Below, piece after piece: positions 29,018 through 37,378 of a stretch of 64,000 nucleotides of DNA. The stretch is taken from positions 1 through 64,000 of the forward strand of contig CALWLJ010000011.1 of NCBI GenBank assembly GCA_944381495.1, written 5' to 3'. The DNA comes from an uncultured Mediterraneibacter sp. (GTDB lineage: Bacteria > Bacillota > Clostridia > Lachnospirales > Lachnospiraceae). Both the position numbers and the translations under genes were made by a program. The stretch's first letter is position 1. Every line of letters begins with the position of its first letter. The notes beneath the pieces are model-generated. The model ran no database searches. It was not told the DNA's origin and worked only from the letters and a program-made list of their open reading frames with translations.

Positions 29018-29677
29018 ATGGTCAGAGCATGGATTGCAGATGTAACGCCTCTTATGGAAGAAGCGTGCTATAGAAAATATTATGAGAGGGTTCCGCAGTT
29101 CCGGAGGGAGAAAGCGGATGCTCTCCGGAATAGGAAGACAAAGGCCCAGAGCATCGGGGCCTGGAGTCTGTGGGAAAAGATTCGGGCAGAATACGATCTG
29201 CCTGAATCTTCTTTATTTAATATTTCTCATTCGGATGTATATGTTATGTGTGCCGCACATTTCAATCTGAGTGATGAGAAAAGGCGGAAAAAACAGCCGA
29301 AAGACGTCTGTCAGCTGGGATGCGATCTGGAACGGATCAACAGTCTGCGGATGAATATAGCGAAACGTTTTTTCTGCAGGGAGGAATATGAGACAATTCT
29401 TTCAGGAAAGAGCGAGAAAGAACAAACAGAACGGTTCTACCGCTATTGGGTACTGAAAGAGAGCTTTATGAAGGCTACACGAGAGGGAATGGCGCTGCCG
29501 CTGGATTCTTTCTGTATTAGGCTGGGAGATCCGCCTGTATTGATCAGACAGCCGGAAAACTATCCTTCACGATATTATTACAGAGAGTATTTTGTTGAAG
29601 GGATCCCTTGCAGGATGGCAGTGTGTTCGACAGATGAGGAAATTGATACAGAGATACATATGGAGCTGAGTTTATGA
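29018..29677 (+). CDS. 4'-phosphopantetheinyl transferase (Sfp-type)
   Basis: A 219-residue enzyme that transfers phosphopantetheine from CoA to carrier-protein serines. The Mg2+-binding GCDLERI and the catalytic FYRYWVLKESFMKA (WxxKES) are clear, as is FNISHSD upstream. The size and layout fit Sfp-type enzymes that serve secondary-metabolite or fatty-acid carrier proteins. No NRPS or PKS gene is in the window, so its partner lies elsewhere. It overlaps the next gene by ATGA. Confidence 0.9.
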   Translation: MVRAWIADVTPLMEEACYRKYYERVPQFRREKADALRNRKTKAQSIGAWSLWEKIRAEYDLPESSLFNISHSDVYVMCAAHFNLSDEKRRKKQPKDVCQLGCDLERINSLRMNIAKRFFCREEYETILSGKSEKEQTERFYRYWVLKESFMKATREGMALPLDSFCIRLGDPPVLIRQPENYPSRYYYREYFVEGIPCRMAVCSTDEEIDTEIHMELSL

Positions 29678-30693
29678 ACCGTACGGAGGATATCCTTACA
29701 TATATGAAAAAGTTTTTACATAAGATTCGGGAAATACTGAGGTACACCGGGAAACAGATAAAGATAATACCGATCCGGGTGAGACACTATTGTCGAAAAG
29801 TTGGATTGTCAAAAGTTGTTTTTAATACAAAAAAAGTATATGAGAAACAATTTGATGAACAGAAATCCGGAAATGTACAGAAAAAAGGTTCGTTAGTAAG
29901 AGGAATCGGAGCCGGGATCCTGACCGGAATTCTGGCAGCGGCGGCGATATCTGCAGCAATATTTCATTCTTATGCGGAAGATACTGCTGATCGTGAAGCG
30001 GAACTGAAGTCTGAGATTGCGGAACTGGAGTCAGAAAAGAAATCACTGGAGGATAAAAATGCAATCTTGCAGATTGAGGGAGATAAGTCGGAGATTGCGC
30101 GTAAAAACGCAGAAATTCTGGCAAGTGATGAGGCGGGATGGTCTCTTGTCCTTGTAAATGAGGAGCATCCGCTGGCAACAGATTATGAGCCTCCCCAGCT
30201 CGTTGCCATTGATTCGGAACGCTCTGTGGATTCAAGGATCGCGGCTGATCTGCAGCAGATGATGTCAGACGGCGCTGCTCAGGGGCTTGACATGTATGTT
30301 ACTTCGGCTTACCGTTCTTATGAACGGCAGAGGGAAGTATTCAGCGCCGGGATGCAGGAAAGACTGAACAGCGGCCTGGCTCCGCTGGAAGCATATGAGG
30401 ATACAAGTACCTCTATTGCCTTCCCTGGAACCAGCGAACATGCCACGGGGCTGGCTGTTGATATCATAGCAAACGGTTATTCGGAACTGGATGAGAAACA
30501 GGCCTCCACTCCGGAGCAGCAGTGGCTGATGGCCCACTGCTGGGAGTATGGCTTCATCCTTCGCTATCCCCAGGATACCGGGGACATAACAGGTATCATT
30601 TACGAGCCGTGGCATTATCGATATGTAGGAAAAGAAGCAGCAAAAGAGATTACAGAGCAGGGGATTACCCTGGAAGAATACCTGGGGGAATGA
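29674..30693 (+). CDS. VanY-like D-Ala-D-Ala carboxypeptidase (M15B)
   Basis: A 339-residue membrane-bound peptidase. A basic cytoplasmic part (1-75) precedes one membrane helix (about 76-98), a coiled coil (ELKSEIAELESEKKSLE, about 105-150), and the M15B domain with the zinc motif FPGTSEHATGLAVDI and EPWHYRYVG. It trims the terminal D-Ala of peptidoglycan stem peptides outside the cell. Start codon overlaps the transferase stop (ATGA). The long basic N-terminal part is unusual for the family. Confidence 0.88.
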   Translation: MNRTEDILTYMKKFLHKIREILRYTGKQIKIIPIRVRHYCRKVGLSKVVFNTKKVYEKQFDEQKSGNVQKKGSLVRGIGAGILTGILAAAAISAAIFHSYAEDTADREAELKSEIAELESEKKSLEDKNAILQIEGDKSEIARKNAEILASDEAGWSLVLVNEEHPLATDYEPPQLVAIDSERSVDSRIAADLQQMMSDGAAQGLDMYVTSAYRSYERQREVFSAGMQERLNSGLAPLEAYEDTSTSIAFPGTSEHATGLAVDIIANGYSELDEKQASTPEQQWLMAHCWEYGFILRYPQDTGDITGIIYEPWHYRYVGKEAAKEITEQGITLEEYLGE

Positions 30694-30720
30694 TGATTGT
30701 TCACTCGGTCCCGGGTGTCC

Positions 30721-30789
30721 GCTATAAAGGAGCTGTGTTGTCCCGGCGCGCCACTACGGGCCTTCGTGACAACACAGCTCCTTTATAGC
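30721..30789. terminator. perfect 22-bp inverted repeat after the carboxypeptidase gene
   Basis: Arms at 30721-30742 and 30768-30789 (GCTATAAAGGAGCTGTG...) are perfect, with an inner CCCG/CGGG stem in the loop. The arm ends in CTTTATAGC and no longer T run follows. It probably ends transcription, yet its length is more than a terminator needs. Confidence 0.6.
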
Positions 30790-30843
30790 TGGATACCGAG
30801 ATACGGCTGAACAGTGGCAACCGGATTTTTGTCTACTTTTTTA

Positions 30844-30872
30844 TTGACTGGAAATTGTTGATTTGCTAGAAT
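30844..30872 (+). promoter_or_regulatory. promoter of the HTH protein gene
   Basis: TTGACT (30844-30849), 17 bp, TAGAAT (30867-30872) with a TGC extension before the -10 box. Confidence 0.7.
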
Positions 30873-30962
30873 GAAAAGAGGGAAAAATACAGATATATTA
30901 AGAAACTATAATGTTTCCAAAGAACTATCTGGGAGTATGGATTTTACATAAGGAGGAAAGTC

Positions 30963-32099
30963 ATGGAAGATTTGACATTTGGTGAACAGGTGAAGATTAT
31001 CCTTGGGAGAAAAGGAATGACGATCAAGCAGCTTGCGGAGCAGATCGAGGAGAAGACCGGGAAGAAGATGTCCCGTCAGAATCTGACGCAGAGACTTGGC
31101 CGGGATAATTTTCAGGAACAGGATATGAGGATGATCGCATCCATTCTGGAGTGTCCGTTTTATCTCAGTATCATGGGTGAGGTTCAGCATAAGAGTATTG
31201 TGAAGGCAGAGAGGCCGACGGCTGAGCACGAAGTGCCGGAGCAGGCGGCGGCTGCCGCAATGCCGGAGATAGCAGCTGCGGCTGTGGTAAATGAACAGGT
31301 GCAGTCCGGCATGGATACGGCAGTTTCGGAAAGTATAGAAGATATGTCTGCAGAAAATGAATATGATAATGCAGCGGAAGAAGCCGAAGCGCAGGAAGAG
31401 GCGGCTATGTCCGGAGAAACAGAAGCAAATGTACAGGCGGAAGGCTCAGACGTGTCCGGAGCAGAAGAGCAGTCTGCGGCATCTGAAGAGCTGGAAAGCG
31501 CCTACGAGGCAGCAGTGTCTCAGCCTTCTGAACAGGTACAGTCGGATGAAGTTGATATGACGATCGGAGAACTGTATGATATACACGAGGAGCTGTCCGA
31601 ACTGGAAGAGAATGCCAGAGCGGGAGAGCCGGTAGAGGCTATTAAAGAAGAGCTGGAGAAACCGAAGAAAGAGAGATTCAGTTTCTTCCGGAGAAAACGT
31701 TCAGAACCTGTCAGGGAGAAAGAGGAGACAAAGCAGAAGCAGATATTCGGGCAGTCTGCGGATAAACCGGAGATAAAGGAAGAAACGTCAGACAGCCAGG
31801 TACAGATGTCAGAGGCAGGACATGTGAGCAGCCGGCGGGAAGAGGAGGATTTTGAACCTGTGATTTCCCGAGAGGATTCGGATGAGGATGTGACTGTGGG
31901 TGATGTAAATCCATACACCGGCAGGGAATATCAGTCCAACAGTGTGCGGATGCATCCTACAAGAATCGGATATGTCCAGGTCTATGACCGCAACATTCAT
32001 AAATGGACAGATATGACAGAATGGGCGTTCCTGGGTTATCAGGAGCGTAAGAAAGCCCTTCTTGGCAAGGCTTACGAGCCGCCGATCTATCTTGACTGA
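30963..32099 (+). CDS. HTH-domain protein with acidic linker and conserved-looking C-terminus
   Basis: A 378-residue protein in three parts. Residues 1-75 form an XRE-like helix-turn-helix (FGEQVKIILGRKGMTIKQLAEQI, SRQNLTQRLGRDNF). Residues about 80-300 are a long Ala/Glu-rich acidic and then Lys-rich low-complexity linker. The end (PYTGREY, PTRIGYVQVYDRNIHKWTD, MTEWAFLGYQERKKALL) looks folded and reads like a small domain of its own. There is no membrane helix. It may bind DNA and recruit another protein; function unknown. RBS AAGGAGG is ideal. Confidence 0.7.
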   Translation: MEDLTFGEQVKIILGRKGMTIKQLAEQIEEKTGKKMSRQNLTQRLGRDNFQEQDMRMIASILECPFYLSIMGEVQHKSIVKAERPTAEHEVPEQAAAAAMPEIAAAAVVNEQVQSGMDTAVSESIEDMSAENEYDNAAEEAEAQEEAAMSGETEANVQAEGSDVSGAEEQSAASEELESAYEAAVSQPSEQVQSDEVDMTIGELYDIHEELSELEENARAGEPVEAIKEELEKPKKERFSFFRRKRSEPVREKEETKQKQIFGQSADKPEIKEETSDSQVQMSEAGHVSSRREEEDFEPVISREDSDEDVTVGDVNPYTGREYQSNSVRMHPTRIGYVQVYDRNIHKWTDMTEWAFLGYQERKKALLGKAYEPPIYLD

Positions 32100-32127
32100 C
32101 GGTATTGGGAAGGACGTCGGTTTTTCA

Positions 32128-32157
32128 TGTGCCCCGCAGTTAAATCTGCGGGGCACA
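32128..32157. terminator. GC-rich hairpin after the HTH gene
   Basis: Perfect 12-bp arms TGTGCCCCGCAG (32128-32139) / CTGCGGGGCACA (32146-32157) with a 6-nt loop, but no T run on the plus strand. On the minus strand it is followed by a run of A, so transcription stop is likely but not certain. Confidence 0.5.
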
Positions 32158-32260
32158 GTTATACCCGCTAAAATATATCTGTGAAAATGTACCGGTGAAA
32201 GCTTTCTCTGAAGTCCGGAGGCAGATATAAGAGACACAGACGGTAAAGGAGGAGTTTCTA

Positions 32261-33676
32261 TTGGATTGGAAGACGTTATTGTCCCCGAGGCGCGAACGGG
32301 AGTATACAGGCGGGAAAAAGTCCGGAGATCTCAGAAGCGAGTTTGAAAAAGATTATCACAGGATCATTGGCAGTGCGTCATTTCGGCGGCTGCAGGACAA
32401 GACTCAGGTTTTCCCGCTGGATAAAAGTGATTTTATAAGGACCAGACTGACCCATTCTCTGGAAGTATCCTCTCTTGGAAAATCTCTGGGACAGAATGTG
32501 GGAGAAAATATCATTAAGTGCGGGAAGGACCCTCAGTTCACTATGCAGATGAAATCAGATATTTCCCATATTCTGGAGTGTGCGGGGCTGATTCATGACA
32601 TCGGGAATCCGCCGTTTGGACATTTTGGAGAAAATGCGATCCGGGAGTGGTTCGTAAAGAACCTGCCGGGGCTTTCCTTTGGAGAGAGAAGAGTAATGGA
32701 TATGCTGACCGATCAGATGAAAGAGGATTTCTTTCACTTTGAGGGAAATGCACAGGCGCTCCGTCTTGTGACGAAGCTGCATTATCTTGTGGATGAATAC
32801 GGGATGAATCTGACTTATGCGCTTCTCAATACGATTATAAAATATCCGGTTCCGTCCACGCAGATCGATCCGGCAAGCGGAGATATCCGAGAGAAGAAGA
32901 TGGGATACTATTATGCAGATGAAGGCATTTTCCGAAAGGTTACAGAAGCAACCGGAACAGAAAACCGCAGGCATCCGCTGACATTTCTGCTGGAGGCGGC
33001 GGATGATCTTGCCTATAAGACGGCAGATATCGAGGACGCATTTGTAAAAGGATTCCTCACATATTATACTCTTGAAAAGGAACTGGCGCCTCTGGAGAAA
33101 AGCTGTCCGGAGATGTCCTTTAAACCGCTGGAAAAGCTTCACAGGCTGTATGAGCGGGGAAAGGAAAAAGGAATCTCAAGCCCGGAATCTTATGCTGTGA
33201 AAAACTGGATCGTCAGCGCCCAGGGATTTCTGATCGGCTGTGCCACATCAGGTTTTACCACAAATTACGAAGCAATTATGTCCGGAATGTGGAAAAAAGA
33301 TATTTTTGCAGGGACGGAGGGGGAAAACCTGATGGATCTGCTTGGGGATATCGCATATCGGTATGTGTTTTCTTCCAGGGCAATATATAAAATGGAAGTT
33401 ACAGAGTCCGCGATACTGGATTTTCTGATGGAACGTCTTGTTCATGCGGTGTTGTACTATGATACCAGTGAAGCGGAGGAGAAGATGGACTCCATGGATA
33501 TCAGAGTGATTTCCTTTATATCGGATAATTATAAGAATGCATACCGCCTGCACGCAGCGGGCAGGAAAGAGGAGGAGAAATTGTATCTCCGCCTCCTTCT
33601 TGTAACCGACTATGTGTGCGGAATGACTGACAGTTATGCGAAACGTCTTTATCAGGAAATGAACGGGATCATTTAG
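32261..33676 (+). CDS. dgt: dGTPase-like deoxynucleotide triphosphohydrolase
   Basis: A 471-residue HD-domain enzyme that splits dNTPs to deoxynucleosides and triphosphate. Metal ligands are in TRLTHSLEVSS and in GLIHDIGNPPFGH (His112-Asp113), with a later EAADDLAYKTADIEDA. N-terminal ASFRRLQDKTQVFPL is typical of the family. The start is TTG 32261 behind a perfect AAGGAGG box. The last 8 bp overlap the end of the convergent gene. Confidence 0.9.
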   Translation: MDWKTLLSPRREREYTGGKKSGDLRSEFEKDYHRIIGSASFRRLQDKTQVFPLDKSDFIRTRLTHSLEVSSLGKSLGQNVGENIIKCGKDPQFTMQMKSDISHILECAGLIHDIGNPPFGHFGENAIREWFVKNLPGLSFGERRVMDMLTDQMKEDFFHFEGNAQALRLVTKLHYLVDEYGMNLTYALLNTIIKYPVPSTQIDPASGDIREKKMGYYYADEGIFRKVTEATGTENRRHPLTFLLEAADDLAYKTADIEDAFVKGFLTYYTLEKELAPLEKSCPEMSFKPLEKLHRLYERGKEKGISSPESYAVKNWIVSAQGFLIGCATSGFTTNYEAIMSGMWKKDIFAGTEGENLMDLLGDIAYRYVFSSRAIYKMEVTESAILDFLMERLVHAVLYYDTSEAEEKMDSMDIRVISFISDNYKNAYRLHAAGRKEEEKLYLRLLLVTDYVCGMTDSYAKRLYQEMNGII

Positions 33677-34835
33677 TGTCCCGGGAACGGCTGTCGTCAG
33701 AGCTGGATTCGCACTGGCTGATATAACGGCACCAGTGTCCGAAGTCGGCGCTGTCGTTCCGCTCATCCTCTGACAGATTCAGCAGGGGGACGTATTCCCG
33801 TGTAAACTGAGGGAATCCAAAGAGATCGGCGGCTCTGGCTTCCCGGGGATCGTAGATACCCGGAACTCCCAGCCACAGATGTCCTTCTTCTTTCACAAGG
33901 AGAAGATGACTGTAATTGTGATAGCCGTGGAGCAGAAAACTGTTATTTGCCAGAAACCAGTATTTGCGGGGCAGGAGAGAAATTTCCCGCCGGGTGATCT
34001 TCCTGGCTGTGGGCGCAGAAGCGGACCGGGAGCCGCGGGAAGTGCTTTCCTGTTGCATTACGGATGTTTCCTCCTGCGTGGAAACCGGATCTTCCGGGGG
34101 TTCTTCCATGGGACTGTTGTCTTCCTGAGGGGGAGGCATTATGCCGGGCTGTGTCTGAGAATCAGCAGCAGCCGGATCATCAGGGGGAATGCGTTCCTCT
34201 GACGAGGACCCGGGCCCGTTATCAGAAGGCAAGGTGTTTTCCGGAGCCGTTTCGTTGTCGGGGAAAGCGGTATTGTCCGCGTCGTCTGGGACGCCGGGGC
34301 GGGAAGCATGATCTTCTGAAGATTCCTTATCAGGAATGATGGATTCCTCCGGGAAAATGTCCGGTTCAGCATCTGAAGAGAAATCAGGCTCTATTTCCTT
34401 CCCATCGGAGGCGGAAGGATCTGATGTGTCAGGTGCGGCAGCTTCTTCCGGTGACTGCATGTTTGCGAGATTTACATCAAAAAATGCAGTCGATGCCATC
34501 CAGAAAACAGGCATCCCATCTGCTGGAAACCGGAGCAGAAATCCGTCAATCTGCTGCAGACTGCGGCCCTCCGGAAAATGAGATTCGGTTACCGGAAGCC
34601 GGATGGATATCATGTGGGAAAAACAGGTCAGGGATGCAATCTGGCTTGCAATCATCCTGCCGTTGTCCAGATAAAAAGCGTAAAGCTCCAGCGCGGCGCC
34701 ATTTCCGGCACGGATTCCTCTGGCGTGGATCTGAAGAATACAGGACTGATAGTGGCGGGCGATTTTCAGGAAACCTACATTGCGTTTCCTCTGGTTATTT
34801 TCATATTCATATAAATAGCAGATGCCAGGATTCAT
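33669..34835 (-). CDS. hypothetical protein with proline/acid-rich linker (DUF6128-like)
   Basis: A 388-residue protein in three parts. An N-terminal beta-rich domain (about 1-125: CYLYEYENNQRKRNVGFLK, LELYAFYLDNGRM) is followed by a disordered Pro/Asp/Glu/Ser linker (about 130-275). A C-terminal domain contains RKYWFLANNSFLLHGYHNYSHLLL, LWLGVPGIYD and FGHWCRYI, which reminds me of DUF6128 proteins of Lachnospiraceae (tentative). No signal peptide or membrane helix. Role unknown. RBS AGAGG before ATG 34835. Confidence 0.65.
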   Translation of the reverse strand: MNPGICYLYEYENNQRKRNVGFLKIARHYQSCILQIHARGIRAGNGAALELYAFYLDNGRMIASQIASLTCFSHMISIRLPVTESHFPEGRSLQQIDGFLLRFPADGMPVFWMASTAFFDVNLANMQSPEEAAAPDTSDPSASDGKEIEPDFSSDAEPDIFPEESIIPDKESSEDHASRPGVPDDADNTAFPDNETAPENTLPSDNGPGSSSEERIPPDDPAAADSQTQPGIMPPPQEDNSPMEEPPEDPVSTQEETSVMQQESTSRGSRSASAPTARKITRREISLLPRKYWFLANNSFLLHGYHNYSHLLLVKEEGHLWLGVPGIYDPREARAADLFGFPQFTREYVPLLNLSEDERNDSADFGHWCRYISQCESSSDDSRSRDTK

Positions 34836-35001
34836 AGATTACCTCTGGTCTTGTCTTTTCAAGTCTATTTTATTCGTTGGAGGAGAGAAAAAGAACCGGC
34901 TTTGAAAAGCACTGGCCGGCAGGCGGAAGACGACGGGAAAGAGGAGAAGGGATCCGAGGAGAAAATACCGTATTAAAGCGACAGGACAGGAAAGGATTTT
35001 T

Positions 35002-35607
35002 ATGACAGAAATCAGGAAAACAGATACAACGTTACAAGCCGCGCAGGAGAAAGCAAAGAGAAATATTCTGCAGAAAAGCGGGCATGATTCTGCGGCGGCG
35101 CAGGCTGAGACAGACCGGAAATATATGAAGGAAGCTCTGAAACAGGCCAGGAAAGCTTATGCTCTGGAAGAGACGCCCATCGGCTGCGTGATCGTGTACG
35201 AGGGAAAGATCATCGGCAGAGGCTACAATCGTCGTAATACGGACAAAAGCCCTCTGGCACATGCGGAGATCACTGCAATCCGGAAAGCCAGCAAAAAGCT
35301 GGGGGACTGGCGGCTGGAGGGCTGTACCATGTATGTGACGCTGGAGCCGTGTCAGATGTGTGCCGGAGCTATCGTGCAGTCTCGTCTGACCCGGGTGGTG
35401 GCGGGATGTATGAATCCCAAGGCGGGATGCGCCGGTTCTGTACTGAACCTGCTTCAGATGGAACAGTTTAATCACCAGGTGGAATTAGTGACTGGAGTTA
35501 TGGAAGAAGAGTGCAGCGCCCTGATGAAGCAGTTTTTCCGGGAACTGCGGGAGAAGAATAAGATGAGAAAGAAGTCTGCAGCCGGGGAAAGGAGCGGGAA
35601 TCAGTGA
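35002..35607 (+). CDS. tadA: tRNA adenosine(34) deaminase TadA
   Basis: Converts A34 to inosine in tRNA-Arg(ACG). The zinc site is HAE (His87, Glu89) and PCQMC (Cys117, Cys120). The N-terminus has about 40 extra charged residues before the core starts (KYMKEALKQARKAY), and the C-terminus has a basic extension. Stop codon overlaps the GTG start of moaA (GTGA), so the two are coupled. Confidence 0.92.
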   Translation: MTEIRKTDTTLQAAQEKAKRNILQKSGHDSAAAQAETDRKYMKEALKQARKAYALEETPIGCVIVYEGKIIGRGYNRRNTDKSPLAHAEITAIRKASKKLGDWRLEGCTMYVTLEPCQMCAGAIVQSRLTRVVAGCMNPKAGCAGSVLNLLQMEQFNHQVELVTGVMEEECSALMKQFFRELREKNKMRKKSAAGERSGNQ

Positions 35608-36575
35608 AGGACAGCTTTGGCAGAGAGATAAATTATATGAGAATATCTATCACCGACCGGTGTAACCTCAGGTGCAGATACTGCATGCCGGAAGGAATCT
35701 GTCTTACCTCTATGAGCGAGATCCTTACCTTTGAGGAGATTGAACAGGTCTGCCGTGCTGCCGTAGGAGTGGGGATTACCCGTTTTAAGATCACCGGCGG
35801 CGAACCGCTTGTCAGAATTGGATGTCCGCAGCTGGTGGGCATGATCAAAAGCATCCCCGGTGTGGAACAGGTGACTCTTACGACAAATGGCGTCCTGCTG
35901 GAAAAATACCTGGATGAACTGATCAGGAATGGGCTGGATGCGGTGAATATCAGTCTGGATACAATGAATGCTGACGTCTATAGACAGATCACAGGGTTTG
36001 ATTCTCTGACGGCAGTGGAAAAAAGTATTGCCCGGTCCCTTGAAAAGGGCATGAGGGTAAAGATCAACTGCGTTCCTCAGACGGGAATAAACGATGTAGA
36101 ATGGAACGATTTTGCCCGGCTGACTTTGAAGGAACATCTGGATGTGCGGTTCATTGAGATGATGCCCATTGGCTGGGGAAAGAGATGCGCCGGAGTATCC
36201 GGGGATGCGCTTTTAGAAAGGCTGAAAGCGGAGTATCCAGGAATGGAGAAAGATAAGAGTTTACATGGAAACGGACCAGCTGTATATTATCGGCTGCCGG
36301 GAGCGCTGGGAAGCGTAGGATTTATCAGTGCTATCCATGGAAAATTCTGCAATTCCTGCAACCGGATCCGTATGACTGCGGAGGGAGAACTCAAGCCCTG
36401 TCTCTGTTATAGAGAAAGTGTGGATATCAGGAAGGTGCTTAGAGCTCCTGACAGCAGCATGGAGCGTCTGGAGTCAGCCATCCGTGAGGCAGTGAGCCAG
36501 AAGCCGCAGATGCATTGCTTCGGAATCGGAGACGGAGGGGACGAAAGCAGACAAATGGTTCAGATCGGCGGGTAA
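35604..36575 (+). CDS. moaA: GTP 3',8-cyclase MoaA
   Basis: A 323-residue radical SAM enzyme for the first step of molybdenum cofactor synthesis. The N-terminal 4Fe-4S cysteines are C20, C24 and C27 (CNLRCRYC). The C-terminal cluster is FCNSCNR plus CLC, and the chain ends in the conserved double glycine (QIGG). GTG start inside the tadA stop. No other moa/moe gene or molybdoenzyme lies in the window, so the rest of the pathway must be elsewhere if it exists. Confidence 0.93.
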   Translation: MKDSFGREINYMRISITDRCNLRCRYCMPEGICLTSMSEILTFEEIEQVCRAAVGVGITRFKITGGEPLVRIGCPQLVGMIKSIPGVEQVTLTTNGVLLEKYLDELIRNGLDAVNISLDTMNADVYRQITGFDSLTAVEKSIARSLEKGMRVKINCVPQTGINDVEWNDFARLTLKEHLDVRFIEMMPIGWGKRCAGVSGDALLERLKAEYPGMEKDKSLHGNGPAVYYRLPGALGSVGFISAIHGKFCNSCNRIRMTAEGELKPCLCYRESVDIRKVLRAPDSSMERLESAIREAVSQKPQMHCFGIGDGGDESRQMVQIGG

Positions 36576-36657
36576 GGGGAGCACCTTTTACTGCTGTTTT
36601 CTGCACATATGATGCGTGCCGTGCGGCGCCTGTAATTATGGTTAAGAATGTAAGAGA

Positions 36658-36721
36658 CGAAAATCCCGGATGGAATACCGTACGACATGTATCTGTCACG
36701 GTACCCCATCCGGGATTTTCG
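36658..36721. terminator. two-way terminator between moaA and the SRP RNA gene
   Basis: Perfect 16-bp arms (36658-36673 / 36706-36721, core AAAATCCCGGATGG) with an inner TACCGT/ACGGTA stem. T-rich ends on both strands suit the convergent moaA and SRP RNA transcripts. Confidence 0.6.
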
Positions 36722-36778
36722 GTGTGCGGGTTAAATGTACTGTCCAACAATCAGGAAGACAGTAACGATTTATATTCT

Positions 36779-37043
36779 TTTTACGTGCATTGCGCTTCGA
36801 ACATGACCAACAGACGTTACCCCAGTAGTTAACTCAGCCCAGGCACCCTCACGGCACCCGGGAGCTCCTGCTTAGTGCTGCTCCGTTCCCGGCCTGACAC
36901 GGTTCACAGGTTCCCGTCGCGTGAGACCCAGACATCAACGCCACTTTCCGGGGGCAGCTCTGCCAGCTGCCGCCCTCTGCGCAATATCACCCCTGCTATA
37001 GCGGATTGCAGGTACAAGGTACCGCTAACACCCCGGCTGCACA
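36779..37043 (-). ncRNA. ffs: signal recognition particle RNA, large (Bacillus) type
   Basis: On the minus strand the sequence closely follows Bacillus scRNA. The 5' part reads GTACCTGCAATCCGCTATAG. In the middle, GTGTCAGGCCGGGAACGG is the Ffh-binding helix 8 with a GGAA tetraloop, followed by AGCAGCACTAAG. Then comes GGTGCCTGGGCTGAGTTAACT, and TGCACG lies at the 3' end. About 265 nt, so it contains the Alu domain missing from the short 4.5S form. It pairs with Ffh for cotranslational membrane targeting. Ends are estimated from the promoter and from alignment with Bacillus by memory. Confidence 0.92.
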
Positions 37044-37050
37044 AATCATA

Positions 37051-37079
37051 ATTTTACAGGTTTTTTGTTGAAATGTCAA
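37051..37079 (-). promoter_or_regulatory. promoter of the SRP RNA gene
   Basis: On the minus strand TTGACA (37079-37074), 17 bp, TAAAAT (37056-37051). Start point expected near 37043. Confidence 0.8.
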
Positions 37080-37127
37080 TGGATAGTCCCCGTTTTCGTT
37101 TACTTAAAAAAGAAAATGTAGTAAAAT

Positions 37128-37365
37128 TCCTGATTGGGGACGTAGCAAAATGCAGTTTTGCTACGTCCCCAATCAGGATTCAGTGTGTCCCAAATTGAAA
37201 ATCAGTGTGTCCCCTCTTGAAAAGTTCACAATTTTATGGGATTTTTTATGTTAAATTGGAGTACTAAATTGTGCAGTATTACTATAGGGGACAGGGCAAA
37301 ATGCAAAAAGGGACAGGGCAAAGTTCAATTGGGGACGTAGTGAAATTCGATTTTACTACGTCCCC
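37128..37365. repeat. composite palindromic repeat element, copy 1
   Basis: 238 bp made of a left palindrome (perfect 23-bp arms 37128-37150 / 37156-37178, core GGGGACGTAGCAAAA), two GTGTCCC units, GAAAAGTTCACAATTTT, a unique core, then in opposite sense GGGGACAGGGC and GGGACAGGGC, and a right palindrome 37331-37365 (16-bp arms, one mismatch). The right palindrome touches the RBS of the next gene. The order is the same as at 60742-60992. Confidence 0.88.
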
Positions 37366-37378
37366 GAAGGAGGAGAAG

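Noticed and set aside
33894-34840. Short plus-strand open frames within 33894-34840
   Set aside because: They lie antisense to the minus-strand two-domain protein and arise from its low-complexity linker.
37271-37378. N-terminal extension of the radical SAM protein
   Set aside because: These codons are the palindromic repeat; the RBS and the family's usual start place translation at 37379.
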